Below, piece by piece: positions 63,808-64,000 of a stretch of DNA of 64,000 bases (position 1 is the first letter of the stretch; every line of letters starts with the position of its first letter). The stretch is from a bacterium. GTDB lineage: Bacteria; Planctomycetota; Planctomycetia; Pirellulales; Pirellulaceae. A program made the translations under genes and the position numbers. The notes under the pieces are model-generated. The model was not told the origin of the DNA and made no database searches. It saw nothing but the letters and a program-made list of their open reading frames with translations. The DNA is taken from NCBI GenBank assembly GCA_030430075.1, contig JAUIGN010000024.1:1-64000 (forward strand), written 5' to 3'.

Positions 63808-64000
63808 GAGTTACTTCCGTTTGGCTGATATCGAAAAGGAATCCGCAGTTGGTTGTTGGGCGGCCGCTTGAACTCATCGCGTCGAATCCGTGGCCACGTC
63901 GACGCCAGGAATCGACCGTTGTCGTCACCTTCAATCCTACGTTGCCGTCAGGCTCCGGTTCAAGCTTGCAGGCCGGTTGATGAAACGGCTGCCGGTGACG

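Overview
The window looks like a chromosomal segment of a high-GC planctomycete, probably related to the Pirellulales. The evidence is family content: two DUF1501 proteins, a DUF1559 prepilin-like protein with a type-II N-methylation leader, ASPIC/UnbV-FG-GAP (CRTAC1-type) secreted proteins, a multiheme cytochrome with a TPR tail, large secreted proteins of unknown function, and long gene-poor gaps holding dispersed short repeats. No rRNA, tRNA, CRISPR array, integrase or insertion sequence was recognised.

Layout. 0.4-8.2 kb: a secreted thioredoxin-like protein, the 23S rRNA methyltransferase RlmKL (minus strand), then pyruvate dehydrogenase E1 and E2 (plus). The matching E3 (lpdA) lies about 45 kb away at 53.4 kb. 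8.6-22.4 kb (plus): a SAM methyltransferase, a 1245-aa FG-GAP/ASPIC membrane-anchored protein, a small secreted protein, a pentaheme cytochrome translationally coupled to a CRTAC1 protein, and a 1074-aa periplasmic protein of secretin-N-like repeats. 22.7-29.7 kb (minus): a DUF1559 protein, a tiny lipoprotein, a zinc-ribbon membrane protein, an RdgB NTP pyrophosphatase overlapping a small membrane protein, a secreted SPOR-like protein and a cytochrome c. 30-40 kb: ApbE, CsrA and FliW (with a possible FlgN-like gene upstream), a radical SAM protein, DUF1501, MsrB, an ABC-F ATPase, SlyX and an RluA-type pseudouridine synthase. 40.5-46.9 kb (minus): a Tat-exported protein, then a phosphonate locus of a 2-oxoglutarate dioxygenase, a PhnZ-type HD oxygenase and a PhnD-PhnC-PhnE importer. 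47.7-54.8 kb (plus): PurA, UppS-CdsA, a second DUF1501, ribosomal protein S4 and LpdA. 55.0-60.8 kb (plus): a three-gene retron locus. 61-63.8 kb (minus): a large secreted protein and a family 2 glycosyltransferase.

Most notable is the retron locus. An ARM/HEAT-repeat protein, a winged-helix/SWIM zinc-finger protein and a retron-type reverse transcriptase (NAxxH, YADD and VTG motifs) lie in a row, which is the gene set I remember as type XIII retrons. Just before the RT gene is an unannotated candidate msr-msd RNA at about 58911-59150. It has a -10-like box, a flanking a1/a2 pairing, a short msr-like hairpin, and a long msd-like hairpin with a perfect 19-bp stem. The RNA model is my own manual folding and is untested.

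Second in interest is the phosphonate cluster. It joins a substrate-binding-protein-dependent importer to an oxidative C-P cleavage pair (PhnY/PhnZ type) rather than C-P lyase, with paired direct repeats just upstream of the first gene. Third, two dispersed intergenic repeat families recur across the whole window, many copies lying just past gene ends.
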